The notes: a model not told the origin generated them from the sequence alone. Positions 22,745-33,220 are shown, counted from the stretch's first letter. The stretch: DNA of 64,000 bases from Proteles cristata cristata (GCA_017311185.1 JAESUZ010001058.1:186001-250000); one strand, 5' to 3'. Made by a program: numbers and translations.

Positions 22745-22822
22745 CCACCTACACCTAAATCTGCATTTTAACAAAACCCCCAGGAGATTCACACCCAAGT
22801 TACAGTTTGAGAAACAGTGCCC
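22745..22822 (+). mobile_element. MER5A-like fragment
   Basis: CTAAATCTGCATTTTAACAA, CCCCCAGGAGATTCACACCC and CAGTTTGAGAAACAGTGCC match the 3' half of a MER5-type hAT element in order. Confidence 0.6.
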
Positions 22823-22915
22823 CGAGATCACAAAGACACTAAATGCCAAAGCCAGAGACAAATTCAAACCCTCTGATATTATATCCTGTGCTTTTTCCTT
22901 CCATACCACACCCAT
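22823..22915 (-). mobile_element. MIR fragment, minus strand
   Basis: CGAGATCACAAAGACACTAA, ATGCCAAAGCCAGAGACAAA and ATATCCTGTGCTTTTTCCTT fit the reverse-complement MIR head. It abuts the MER5A-like fragment. A 141-codon frame (22593-23018) spans both and is not considered a gene. Confidence 0.5.
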
Positions 22916-22919
22916 GATT

Positions 22920-24735
22920 CCTCTGTCCAGAAGAAACTGGCCCCAGTTAAGCTTTTCTTATCAGCTATGGTTAGGATGCCAACCAAATCTCTGGATACCC
23001 TTGATAATCTCTCTCTGAGGTGCTCTTTAGACCCATTACACATCATGGGAATTGTTCCCTGGATGGCTTGTACCCTACCCCAACCCCCACATAATTAGGT
23101 TAATCTTGGTCCAAAATGATAGTATTGTAATGACCTTGAAATCAAAAAGAAAAGCAAAGAGGATTTTTTTCTGTCTAGGAAAAGATAAAAACAAATACAA
23201 AAACAATAATAAAAAAAAACTCTTTTGCTGATGATTGGGTAGCAAAGGGCCACAACAGGCACCAGAAGGATTTTCTTTAAGGGAAGTTGGCCTTGGCTTC
23301 TCTTTTGATGCTTTGGCTTAGAAGATAGCAGAGGGGACCTCCACTTAGCTGTGAATAGTGATGGTCTGGGGACCCCCAGGGAGACCAGCCTCCCATTAGT
23401 AGGGTTACTCTGGAGTTGTAAACACGGTACTCTCCCACTCTGTTTTCCAAGATGAACTGTATATAAAGCATGTGTGTGGCAGGAGATGATAGCTCGCTTG
23501 AGGCTTTCAGCAATCGATGTTTACAGACTATAATGGAAACCACAAGTTTCTTCTTTAACTCAAGTCAGTATACATTCCTTCAACCCACAGGCAAATTGGA
23601 TCAGGGAGGGGGGTTGGGAGGGGTTCACAGTGAGTCATCATTTCACATTTTTTTAACAGCTTAATGAGCATCTAGAAATGCCTTATTAGCCAGCAAAAAT
23701 ACAGAGGTTTTTTTTTCCCCCACTAAATTCAGCAATGACCCTATTTGGACGTGGAATTCCTAGAGCATCTACTTTAAGTGACGCCCCTCATGGAAGGTGA
23801 GTGACTAATGTCTCTACCACAGAGTTACAAACAAAAGCATATGAAAGGCTCCACAACTGATTTCAAGTTAATAACTTTCTCTCATTTTGTCCCAAGTTGG
23901 GGGATAAGTTATTTCTTGTAGGTTCCATTAATCCTCTCGAAAGCCCGGCCCAGGGTGCTTGGAAGAAACAACAGAATTCTTAGATCTGCAAAGCAGCTCT
24001 CCCAGCCAAGATTTGCAGTGGTAACAGACAGATGGTAAATATTGCTGGGGTTCTAAAGCCACAGCTGTGTGCCTCTGGATCTCTCAGATCTATGTGTGTG
24101 ATCATTAAAATATTTCAGATCATCTAAAATAGGAGTCTTTGTGATCTTGGCAACTTCAGTATTCCTGACCCTCTTTTATATTTTTCTTTCAGGGGCCACA
24201 TGCATAATCTGAGTAAAATAATGGGGAAAAGTACAGAAATTCCCAGAGCTACTTATCATCTTGAATGTATGTATGTTAGTGCATAGATATTTTAATGCTA
24301 TATTAAATAAGTCATTAGTATTTCAATATCGTTTTGATAACTGAAAGGGAGAAAATGATTTTTTTTCCCAAGTTTTGTCCTGAGTCCCAAATAAATAAAT
24401 TATCTTTTGTCTCTTCAGTCTTCTTTCTCCTGTCCTCTTAATACTATAGGTCAAATTCTGGTTCCCAAGGCTTCCATTTTTCCTTTAGACCAAATTTGCA
24501 TCTTTTAGATCATCTGTGCTGATTCTGCATGATCCTAAAAGAAGATTTTAAGAGTCACCCAGTTTCATGAGAGGAATTCTGTGAGATTTTATTTTTGAAT
24601 TTACAAAAAATAAAATCCAAATAGAGCATTTCTAGAATGATGCCAGAGTACCCAACCTAAGATCTTATGGACATTTCTTCACGTCCTTACAGATTACCTT
24701 TAAAGCTACCTCTGTTTCAGAGCAAGCATTCATTT
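22920..24735. other. repeat-poor non-coding stretch
   Basis: No gene seen. About 23450-24100 is nearly free of recognisable repeats and has moderate GC with scattered CpG (for example AGCTCGCTTGAGG, CAATCGATG, GACGTGGAATTCC, CTCTCGAAAGCCCGGCCC), so it is a possible regulatory block. This is inference from composition. Confidence 0.4.
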
Positions 24736-24750
24736 AAAGACTGAATTGTA

Positions 24751-24959
24751 TCAGCATCTCGGTGGCTCAGTCAGTTAGGTGTCCAGCTCTTGGTTTTGGC
24801 TCGTGATGATCTCACATATCCTGAGTTCGAGCTCCATATTAGGCTCTGCACTGACAGTGTGGAGCCTGCTTGGGATTCTCTCTCTCTCTCTCTGTCTCTC
24901 CCCTGCTCACTGTTTCTGTCTCTCTCAAAATAAATAAATAAATTTTAAAAATTTTACAA
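24751..24959 (+). mobile_element. CAN-SINE, degraded 5' end
   Basis: Begins with a decayed head (TCAGCATCTCGGTGGCTCAG) and continues through the B-box region GAGTTCGAGCTCC and GTGTGGAGCCTGCTTGGGAT to an AAATAAATAAAT tail. A 15-bp duplication with one mismatch, AAAGACTGAATTGTA at 24736-24750 and AAAGATTGAATTGTA at 24960-24974, bounds it. Confidence 0.95.
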
Positions 24960-25389
24960 AAAGATTGAATTGTAACTCCAGTACAATTTGTGGCAATTGG
25001 GAAAAATATTCCTGTTATATAATTCTATGTGAATGAAATTGAGATCCATCTCAAGAGAATCTGGAATTCTTATAATAGATTCTGATAAAATAAAAGATTA
25101 AAGAAGTAAAATCATTTTTAATTCCCTCCTAATTATGTGTCTTTTTACTGGGGAAATTCCTCTGAATATAGCTAATTCCCCTTTTAAAAAGGTCAGCTCT
25201 ATACATTTATCATTCAAGCTTGTCTTAACGTGTTACAATTTAGTATAGTTCTGAAGACTCCCTCAGGATAATTTTATGACTTTTAGCTCAGTCTCCAGTC
25301 TTTTTCTTTTCCTTTTCTGAAGCAAGAGGGAGAGAAGAATCAAGTCATGGGTTCTGTGGGCTGTGGATCCCATAAAGAAAGTTGTCAGT

Positions 25390-25606
25390 GGGGCACCTGG
25401 GTGGCTCAATCAGTTGAGCGTCCAACTTCAGCTCAGGTCATGATCTCACAGTTGGTGGGTTCGAGCCCCGTGTTTGGCTCTGTGCTGATAGCTAGCTAAG
25501 AGTCTGAAGCCTGTTTCAGATTCTATGTCTCCCTCTCTCTCAGCCCCTCCCCTGCAAGTGCTCTGTCTCTCTCAGTCTCAAAGTTAATTAACTATAAAAA
25601 TTTTTT
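25390..25606 (+). mobile_element. CAN-SINE, first of an adjacent pair
   Basis: Starts GGGGCACCTGGGTGGCTCAA, with B box GGTTCGAGCCC intact near 25459-25469. Its tail is directly followed by a second SINE. The 9-bp word GTTGTCAGT at 25381-25389 reappears only beyond the second copy (25836-25844). Confidence 0.96.
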
Positions 25607-25607
25607 A

Positions 25608-25835
25608 GGGGCGCCTAAGTGGTTCAGTCAGTTAGGCACCTTACTTCGGCTCAGGTCATGATCTCATGGTTCATGGGTTAGAGCCCCGCGTCAGGCTCTG
25701 CGCTGACAGCCGGCTCAGAGCCTGGAGGCTGTTTCAGATTCTGTATTTCCCTCTCTCTCTGATCCTCCCCTGCTCACACTGTCTGTCTGTCTGTCTCTCT
25801 CGCAGAAATAAATAAAAACATTTTTTAAAAAGGTG
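25608..25835 (+). mobile_element. CAN-SINE, second of an adjacent pair
   Basis: Starts GGGGCGCCTAAGTGGTTCAG and ends CGCAGAAATAAATAAAAACA. It lies within the outer duplication of the SINE at 25390, so it most likely inserted into that element's A-rich tail, where new SINEs often land. Confidence 0.96.
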
Positions 25836-25884
25836 GTTGTCAGTATACGCAAGTCGATGTGCAGACAGAGCAATGTCCACACTT

Positions 25885-26110
25885 GTCCTTTCATTTATTC
25901 ATTAGTTCTTCCAGCAGATATATGAGAATCTAGGATGTATGCTAGGCTAGGTGCTGGAGCGACTCAGTTTTATGAAACTGACAGAGTCCATGCATTCAAA
26001 TAGCTTCCATTTTTATCAGTTTTAAAGAGTGGATGAAGATGATTAACTCAAAATAATAAACAAGTTAAGTAGCAGAAAAAAATACCAAATGGTATTAAGT
26101 GATATGTAGA
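25885..26110 (-). mobile_element. possible L2-type ancient LINE fragment
   Basis: TTCATTTATTCATTAGTTCT, GTATGCTAGGCTAGGTGCTG and GAGTCCATGCATTCAAATAG, then a TAATAAACAAGTTAAGTAG block, follow the order of a common old LINE2-like repeat in reverse orientation. Confidence 0.45.
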
Positions 26111-26935
26111 AAATGCAAGATATATTGGATTTTACTTGGATTCTGATTGGAAAACATTGTAAAACACATCTTTTGATCAATTGAGGAAAACTGAACACAA
26201 AATATGCAGGTAATAATATTAAAGACTTAATGTTTGTTTAATGATAGTGTTTTTGTGCTGATGTTTATAAAAGAGACATCATAAAAGTCCTTATCTATTA
26301 GACATTTACTGAAGTGCTTACAAGTGAATTTGCTAGTATTTTCTTAAAACTTTCTCAAAATAAAAAAAAGTGGTATAGAGGAAATAGTGTTAGAAAGACG
26401 GTGGTTAGAGTTGGGTGATGGACACAAAGGATTTGCTGTACTATTTTCTCTACATTCATGTATTTTAAAAATATCCTTAGAAGATGAGGATGAGGACAAT
26501 ATATTGCATGGATGTGGAAGCTTAACATTTCCCGAGCATATATGATATGAAAGCTGCTCTACATCCATCATAGTTGTGGCTATTCCATGGGAACAGGATG
26601 GAACCTCACCCAAAATTTGGTTCAGAGATCTAGAATGATAATGTTTTGCCACACATACACAGCAAGAGAATATGAAAAGATTTAATACTTAATTATGAGT
26701 CTTTTGAAGGAGAGCAAGGCAGATGCACTAAGCTGGACTGAAAGTGGTTTGTGTTGGAGGTACAGGAGGGCAAGTGTTCCTATGTACAGACAAGGGCTTA
26801 TGTGGCTGGACTCTCCCACCAGCTCCAAAGGAAGGACCATTGGGCTTTCTTATCAGTGTTTCACGATGTGTGGCACAAGGAAAAGAGGGATAGATGAAGC
26901 TCAAAATCTTTCTACAATCAAACATCCAAAAAATG
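26110..26935. other. non-coding stretch, nothing recognised
   Basis: Frames of 65-131 codons around 26344-27090 on both strands have no recognisable domain and part of the region is MIR-like, so they are not called. Confidence 0.45.
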
Positions 26936-26939
26936 TTGT

Positions 26940-27115
26940 CATAATATTACAATTTCCTAATTTAGTTTGCACTATGACCCTCTCAGTTAGAATAGTAGTT
27001 CACAGAGAAGAACACCAAGGTTTAGCAAGGTTAAGATACTTGCTAAGATCACCAAGGCAACAACATTACAACCACAGCCTACTGTCTTAGGCATGCACTC
27101 TGCTTTACTACATCC
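26940..27115 (-). mobile_element. probable MIR remnant, minus strand
   Basis: GAACACCAAGGTTTAGCAAG, GTTAAGATACTTGCTAAGAT and GCACTCTGCTTTACTACATC fit a reverse MIR core and head in order. Confidence 0.45.
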
Positions 27116-27119
27116 TTTT

Positions 27120-27965
27120 ACGTGTGGCATAAGGCACTTCCACATGCAAAGATCATAGGTAAACCATTCTCCAACACAGGGAAGGCAACAGGGCATATTA
27201 TGCTGGGATCCAATGGAAGAAGTTAAGGTGCAGGGCAGATAGAATAGAATCAATAACGATGGCATATTTAAGAAACACACAGATTTTTCTGCTGAAAAAT
27301 TACCTTTCTACTAAATCAATTAGGATGCTTTTGACTGCAAGTAGCAAAATGGCCTAAATAATAAGGAAATGTATCATAAGCCCAAAAAAAGGAGTACAGA
27401 CATGGGGCAGGGTCCAGGGTGAGTGGATTCAACGGTTCACAATGAGGCCCCTAGGGTTTCATGTTCTCTTCATATTTCCACTCTGCCACTCTGGTTTTAT
27501 TCACAGGCTGAAACCAAGATGGGTAGAGATGTCACATTCACACACAACAACATCAAGAGGAAAAAGGGAAATACTTTAAGAAGCCGAGAGAGAGAGAGAC
27601 TTTTCCTAGAAGCCCTCCAGCAGGTTTTCCCTTGTGTTTTGTTGGCCAATAGGCTGGCTCCTGAACTACTCACCAAAGACCTTAAAGCAATGCTAAACCA
27701 CAAAAAACATCTGACCTCAGGCTGAAAAGAACATAGAACATTGGGAATTGCACACAAACCGAAAAGGACAGGTCCTACTCTGCTCCAACAGATTGTGCCA
27801 CACAGGAGTGTAAGCCCAGTAACACCAGACCTTTGGTTTTGTCATGACAAGCCAGAAATTTAGATTTCTTATGTCCGAATTTGTAAATGTTGGCCACCTA
27901 TTTAATTTTTAAAAATACATTGCAGGTCAATGCTCTATAGCTCAAAAATAACAGATCTGTTGTTT
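27120..27965. other. non-coding stretch, nothing recognised
   Basis: No exon or named repeat is seen. Confidence 0.45.
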
Positions 27966-27979
27966 AAAAGTGGTCTTTG

Positions 27980-28206
27980 GGGGCACCTGGGTGGCTTAGT
28001 CGGTTAAGCGTCCGACTTTCGCTTAGGTCATGATCTCGCGGTTCGTCGGTTCGAGCCCTGCGTCGGGCTCTGTGCTGACTGCCAGCTCAGAGCCTGGAGC
28101 CTGTTTCAGTCTGTGACTCCCTCTCTCTCTGACCCTCCCCTGCTCACACTGTCTCTTTCTCTCTCTCTCTCTCCTAGAAATAAAAAATAAATAAATAAAA
28201 AAAAAT
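27980..28206 (+). mobile_element. CAN-SINE, young subfamily
   Basis: Head GGGGCACCTGGGTGGCTTAG, A box TGGCTTAGTCGG (27992-28003), B box GGTTCGAGCCC (28048-28058), the young-subfamily variants CTGACTGCCAGCTCAGAGCC and CCTGTTTCAGTCTGTGACTC, and a CTAGAAATAAA tail. A perfect 15-bp duplication AAAAGTGGTCTTTGG is at 27966-27980 and 28207-28221. It inserted at the start of a MER5A-like element. Confidence 0.97.
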
Positions 28207-28209
28207 AAA

Positions 28210-28593
28210 AGTGGTCTTTGGCTTCCCAGTGTGCAACCTCTGAGCAAAGGAATCACAGACATTCCAATCCAGAAGGTCTGATGTGACAACTGAGAACTTG
28301 TATTTCTTTTTTTAAAAATTTTTTAAATGTTTATTTATATTTGAGAGAGAAAGAGAGGGGGAAGAGGGGCAGAGAGAGATGGAGACAGAATCTGGAAACA
28401 GGCTCCAGTCTCTGAGCTATCAGAACAGAACCCAACACGGAGTTCGAAACCACAAGCCATGACATTATGACCTGAGCTGAAGTTGGATGCTTAACCAACT
28501 GAGCCACCCAGGGGCCCTGAGAATTCATATTTCTAATACACTCCAGGGTAATGTTGATGCATCAGGTTCATAGGCCACACTGGGAGTAGCACT
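28210..28593 (+). mobile_element. MER5A-like hAT-Charlie remnant, interrupted by a SINE
   Basis: Left part AGTGGTCTTTGGCTTCCCAG to GGTCTGATGTGACAACTGAG (to 28307); right part from 28517, ATATTTCTAATACACTCCAG, GTAATGTTGATGCATCAGGT and CACACTGGGAGTAGCACTG. Joined across the SINE these follow MER5A. Non-coding. Confidence 0.7.
28308..28516 (-). mobile_element. CAN-SINE, older copy, minus strand
   Basis: Tail TTTAAATGTTTATTTATATT, GA-rich run, GGCTCCAGTCTCTGAGCTAT, and head CCAACTGAGCCACCCAGGGG. An 18-bp duplication with three mismatches, CTGAGAACTTGTATTTCT at 28290-28307 and CTGAGAATTCATATTTCT at 28517-28534, fits an older insertion. Confidence 0.95.
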
Positions 28594-28599
28594 GTTCTG

Positions 28600-30390
28600 T
28601 GTTCCTACTCCATTTTGCTTTTCTCCACCCTATGGAATGAGGGTATGGGGTCCATGTTTCATAATTTTGGTTAGAGCAGCTTACACTTTCTCCTTCCTCA
28701 TTTTATCAAGCATCTTAAGTGCCTACTGACACTTCTTCCTCTTCTGGCCTTCAGTAAATTTTAGGAAATTAACTGAATTCTCAGACTGCCCATCAGTGCC
28801 CTTTTCCTACCCCTCTCTCCAAATGAAATGAAATGAAACACACCATGATATAGAAAGGCAGAAATAACTTCAAACAAGCTGGCTCATTATTTCCTTTTAC
28901 AAACTAGAAAAGGGCACAAACAAATAAACACAATATTGCTGAGGGAAGCCAACACTGGCTGAGCCTGGTTTTCACCAAGCAGTGACCTCCTCCAGTAAAT
29001 TAAATGCCCAGAGCCCCACAGTCTCATCTGGTCCTGATTTTCAATCGGCAGTAAACTGATACGTTTTTTTTTTTTTTTCACTTTCATTATAGCTTGTTTT
29101 CATCTAGTTTATATTTCCAAATGTACTGGTTTTCAAGCCTGAACTGTCATATTAAAAAAATACAACTTTAAAAAATGTAGGCTAGCCGACCCAATGGCAC
29201 CAGGGAGGGGGCTTATGGAAACTCCTTGGAGATTTTCTTTTCTCTGACCTAATCCCATTGGGAGTCACCAAGTTGACGGGTGGTGGAAAGTTATGATGTA
29301 GGGGCCCAAACCGCCTATCTTACCCTGTGTGAGGAAGCATGCTGAGCAGAGAGAAGAGAGAATGAAGGAATCCCAAGAAGTTTCTATGCACTGCACATGC
29401 CAACTAATCCCACAAGGGCACAGAAGAACTTTGAGGGAGTAGGGTCATCAATCTGACAGCAGAGATTTGTGAACTTGCCAGATGATGGAGAGAAAAAGGC
29501 TAACTCTCCCAACCAGGGAAAGTGGAGGTCCACACTCACAGAAAGGAATAGCCAAACCCTCTAAGTCTCAAAAGAATTAGTCAGCAAATGGAATGAACAC
29601 AATTGGGAATGAGCTATGAACATTCCCAGCATCCACCCTGAAGTGCATGGACAACACACTGCTCTGCAAGATGTAAACCGCCCAGGCTGACCCTCACAGA
29701 TGCCTGCAGCCCTCCAGCTCCACCATGACCAGAGGGTCTGAGCTCATTCCTTTGGGCAGGTGCCTCCCTCTCCAAGCTTGCTGCAGCTGGGTCAAGGCAG
29801 TCTCTCCTCCCCACTGCAGGACGTATGATTTTGAGTATGTGGGGGGAGTGTGGTAAACAGACTTCCAAGCTCTCCAGAGTGGTGCTCAACACCTAATAGT
29901 ACTACAAGACTTCAGGCTGCCTTTAAGTCTGGATGAAGATGTGGTGATGAATTGGGATTCACCACAAGACAGTCTCCATTTTCTGTAGCTCCTCTGCACA
30001 GTTCAAACATGGGCTTTTTCCTCTACAGAAATGACTCTGAATATAAACCCAAACACACTTTTCTTCCAAGTTTAACTTTTCATGTAGCAGCATAAGAAAA
30101 TAAATAATTGGAGTGTTGGCCCTCACAGTCTTCCTATGAAGTCTTTCCTCCTGGCTGATTCCAAAACTCATTCTTTCTGCTTCTCTCCACCTCTTTTGCC
30201 AAAGTTCTTGTCATCCCTGGGTAGCAGCCCTCTCCCTATGAGGATGCTTTACGTCTTTGCTCTCTGATCTCTTTTTGAAGCTTCTATTTCTATCTGGTGT
30301 CAAGTTCAAGAAGTTGAAAAACCTTCCCCAATTGTCATCTTTTAGTAAATGGTTTTTGGTGGTCTTATCATTCTTTTTTTGTTCTATTTT
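28600..30390. other. non-coding stretch, nothing recognised
   Basis: No repeat that I can name. A 92-codon minus-strand frame at 29614-29892 lies in the most GC-rich part but lacks domain and splice support. Not called as a gene. Confidence 0.45.
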
Positions 30391-30398
30391 CTCCATTT

Positions 30399-30445
30399 TC
30401 ACACACATGCACACACACACATATGCACACATGCACATACACATG
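30399..30445. repeat. imperfect (CA)n
   Basis: ACACACATGCACACACACAC followed by further CA/TG-interrupted units. Confidence 0.9.
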
Positions 30446-30592
30446 CCTCCCATCATCATTATGTCTTTCTCTCCTTTCTTCCCTCCTTTCTTTCTTTAAA
30501 CTTCAGAAACCCAGGGTGTGTATGCCACACATAGTAGATCTATATACTGTGTTAAATAAAGGTGTCTCATCATAAAATGAGGGAAAAAATTA

Positions 30593-30720
30593 GGGGCATC
30601 TGGGTGGTTCAGTTGGTTAAGCATCTGACTCCTAGTTTTGGCTCAGGTTATGATCTCATGGTTTGTGTATTCGAGCCCCACACATCATTCTATGTGCTAA
30701 TGGTGTGGAGCCTGCTTGGG

Positions 30721-30772
<52 letters not shown>

Positions 30773-30835
30773 ACTCTCTTTCTGCCCCTCACCTGCTTGC
30801 TCTCTCTCTCTCAAAATAAATAAATCATTTAAAAA
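30593..30835 (+). mobile_element. CAN-SINE with expanded (TC)n
   Basis: Starts GGGGCATCTGGGTGGTTCAG, has GGTGTGGAGCCTGCTTGGGA and an unusually long uninterrupted (TC)n run of about 48 bp (30724-30770) in place of the usual short CT segment, then CTCAAAATAAATAAATC. Frames on both strands through the run are artefacts. Confidence 0.95.
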
Positions 30836-30899
30836 TGTTTTAAAAATTAAAAAGAATACCAAACATTAAGTATACAACTTCTTTATAGTCAGTAGTAAA

Positions 30900-31110
30900 A
30901 CTGACTAAGGTTTTACTCTGTGCTGTATATTGTGTTCTAGAGGAATTATCTCATCCTTTCCTCAAATAATTCTGTAAATGAGGAATCATGTCATTCCCAT
31001 TTGGGAATTCAGAGAGGTTAAACAATTAGGCTGAAGTTGCACAGCTAGTAAGTGATATGGCAGCTATTCCAATCCTGACAACCAGACTCCAGGGGCTCTG
31101 CTTTAAACAC
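30900..31110 (-). mobile_element. MIR SINE remnant, minus strand
   Basis: TGTGTTCTAGAGGAATTATC, GGGAATTCAGAGAGGTTAAA, GAAGTTGCACAGCTAGTAAG and CCAGACTCCAGGGGCTCTGC match reverse MIR from end to head. Confidence 0.75.
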
Positions 31111-31296
31111 ATGTGATGTTACCTCCTCCCCACCCCCCTCAAAAGGTCAGGAAAGAATCCCATAAACTTTCCTCTAGAGCTGAATACAAAATGCCTAAGC
31201 CTACAATTTGACTCAGGTACTTGGTATCCGAGAACCATTCAGAATTCTGCTACACAGGGATACCCTGTTCCATCAATATATCATATCTCATAATAG

Positions 31297-31478
31297 AACA
31301 GTCATTCTCAATTTTGGCTACATTGATATCTAGAGCTTTTAAGAATCTCGACTCCCTAGCCTTACCCCAGGGTCTGATTACATCAGAATACCTGGGGGAT
31401 GGAATCCAGGAATCATTATTTTAAAAATCTCTGCTGGTGATTTTAATGTATTGTCAAGACTGAGAATCAGTGAAATAG
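31297..31478 (+). mobile_element. MER5A-like hAT-Charlie remnant
   Basis: CAGTCATTCTCAATTTTGGC, CCCAGGGTCTGATTACATCA, CATTATTTTAAAAATCTCTG and CAAGACTGAGAATCAGTG follow MER5A from one terminal inverted repeat to the other. Near full length for this ~180-bp family. Confidence 0.75.
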
Positions 31479-31639
31479 TGAAATGCCAGGCAACATCAAG
31501 CAAATTAAGGAGCTCCTTTTCATGACTGGCAGAGCTATCCCACCATCTCTGAAGCCAAGATATTGACTGATCACATTTGTGTTTCTCCTCTAAACCAAGA
31601 TAGCTTGTGAGATACCTGCCCAACAATATCCAAAATGGC

Positions 31640-32330
31640 AGATGGCCATAGAGGAAAGCGTTCTGAACTTGGGAGAAATGAGACCTGGGCTTAGGTTCTA
31701 TCAATCTTCTGTGTGCTAGCTGTGTGACTCTATTTTTAAATTATAGCAAATGTACACAACAAAATTTACCATCTTAACCATTTTAAGTGTACAGTTCAAT
31801 AGTATTAATTATGTTCACTTTGTTGTGCAACTACTATCACCATCCATCTTCAGAACTCTTTCCTTTGTGCAAACTAAAACTCTACACCCATTAAATGACA
31901 ACTCCTCATTTCTCCCTCCCTCTAGCTTCTTGCAACCACCATTCCAGTTTTTATTTGTCTGGGTTTGACAACTCCAGGCATTTAAGTAGAATAATGCAGT
32001 AATTAATCTTTTCTGATGGGCTTACTTCACTTAGCACAATGTCTTCACATTTTATCCATATTGTAGCATATGTCAGAATTTCTTTCCTTTTGAAAGCTGA
32101 ATAGTATTGTATATACTACAATTTGTTTACCCACTCATCTGTTGATTGGCATTTGGGTTGATGGACACTTTTGGCTATTATGAACAATGCTACTATAAAC
32201 TTGACTGTACAAATATCTTTTCCAGACCCTGTTTTCAATTCTTTTGGATATATACCCAGAAGTGGAATTGCTGGATCATTAACTGTGTGGCATTAAACAA
32301 CTCATTTCAATCTTCCTGAGTACTTCCTCG
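31640..32330 (+). mobile_element. MIR SINE remnant split by an old L1 insertion
   Basis: The 5' part ends GTGCTAGCTGTGTGAC (31713-31728) and the 3' part resumes AACTGTGTGGCATTAAACAA (from 32281) and CATTTCAATCTTCCTGAG. Together these give the MIR 'tagctgtgtgac...cctgag' series. The shared 11-bp word at both junctions is the L1 target-site duplication. Confidence 0.65.
31729..32280 (-). mobile_element. ancient L1 3' end (L1MA/L1MB-like), minus strand
   Basis: Reverse complement of an L1M 3' end: ACCATCTTAACCATTTTAAG, TGTACAGTTCAATAGTATTA, CTTACTTCACTTAGCACAAT, TTGATGGACACTTTTGGCTA and GATATATACCCAGAAGTGGA in the expected reverse order. 5'-truncated, non-coding. Duplication AGCTGTGTGAC (31718-31728) / AACTGTGTGGC (32281-32291). 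Confidence 0.88.
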
Positions 32331-32341
32331 CTGACAAAATA

Positions 32342-32558
32342 CATGTTTATCTTTTTCATGTCTATTTATTTATTTTGAGAGAGAGAAAGAGAGAGAGTGG
32401 GGGAGGGGCAGAGAGAGAGGGAAGGAAAGAATCACAAGTATGCTCTGTGCTGTTAGCGCAGAGTTCAATGTGGGGCTCAGTCCCACAAAACCTGAAATTA
32501 TGACCTGAGCTGAAATCAAGAGTTGGGTGCTTAACCAACTGAAGCATGCAGGTAACCC
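32342..32558 (-). mobile_element. CAN-SINE, old and diverged, minus strand
   Basis: Tail ATGTCTATTTATTTATTTTG, GA-rich run, TTAGCGCAGAGTTCAATGTG and GCTTAACCAACTGAAGCATG. The head is decayed (GCAGGTAACCCT) and abuts the younger SINE at 32571. Confidence 0.9.
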
Positions 32559-32570
32559 TAAAATTCATGT

Positions 32571-32785
32571 GTTTTTTTTGTTTTTTTTTTTTTATTTTTA
32601 GGAGAGAGAGAGACAGCGTGAGCAGGGGAGGGTCAGAGAGAGAGGGAGTCACAGGTTGAAACAGGCTCCAGGCTCTGAGCTGGCAGTCAGCACAGAGCCC
32701 GACGCGGGGCTCGAACCCACGAACCGCGAGATCATGACCTAAGCGAAAGTCGGACGCTTAACCGACTAAGCCACCCAGGCGCCCC
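32571..32785 (-). mobile_element. CAN-SINE, young subfamily, minus strand
   Basis: Nearly identical to the copy at 2732: GGCTCCAGGCTCTGAGCTGG, CAGTCAGCACAGAGCCCGAC, intact B box complement and head GCCACCCAGGCGCCCC. An 11-bp duplication AAAATTCATGT lies at 32560-32570 and 32788-32798. It landed at the 5' end of the older SINE next to it. Confidence 0.97.
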
Positions 32786-32789
32786 AAAA

Positions 32790-32880
32790 AATTCATGTTT
32801 ATTAAACATGGTTCTTGATGCTAGGGATATTGCAGTAAACAGGACAGTAAGGGTCTATGAGAAGAAATAATTCTTACCAC
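32790..32880 (-). mobile_element. possible L2-type ancient fragment
   Basis: GTTTATTAAACATGGTTCTT, GATGCTAGGGATATTGCAGT and AAACAGGACAGTAAGGG resemble the same old LINE2-like repeat seen at 25885. Short and diverged. Confidence 0.35.
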
Positions 32881-32884
32881 CAGA

Positions 32885-33220
32885 TACCTCAAAATGAATG
32901 AGATAAAGGAGAGTTTGTAGCTTTCATTAACAAATTAACCTAGAAATTTTTTGGCCTTCTCACTGGGTATTAAGAACTCTTGTAACATGAAACAAAAAAG
33001 GTTTATATGGAAGTCTGAAAATAATGAATGCAAAAGGAGGGAGCTCCCATGTTTGATGAAAGAAAACTGAGTCTTGGAATTTTAGCTGAATGAGGAAATT
33101 GTCAATTCCAGCCATGTTTCCCCTTGGGTGTGGCATTAGTGAGAATTCATGTCAGGGCCTAATCAAATATTTCAAATAACCTCTCTCAAAGAAGAGGTGG
33201 GGAAAAAAACTTATTCCAAA
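32885..33220. other. non-coding stretch, nothing recognised
   Basis: No gene or named repeat is seen. Confidence 0.45.

Noticed and set aside
22593..23018. 141-codon plus-strand frame as a gene candidate
   Set aside because: It spans a MER5A-like and a MIR-like fragment and shows no recognisable domain.
26695..27090. 131-codon plus-strand frame
   Set aside because: Its second half overlaps a MIR-like fragment; no domain, no splice or promoter support.
27980..28206. tRNA gene called from A and B boxes
   Set aside because: The A and B boxes belong to the tRNA-derived SINE head; no cloverleaf acceptor stem closes around them and the element continues into SINE body and tail.
29614..29892. 92-codon minus-strand frame in GC-richer sequence
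   Set aside because: No domain and no exon boundaries; only composition drew attention.
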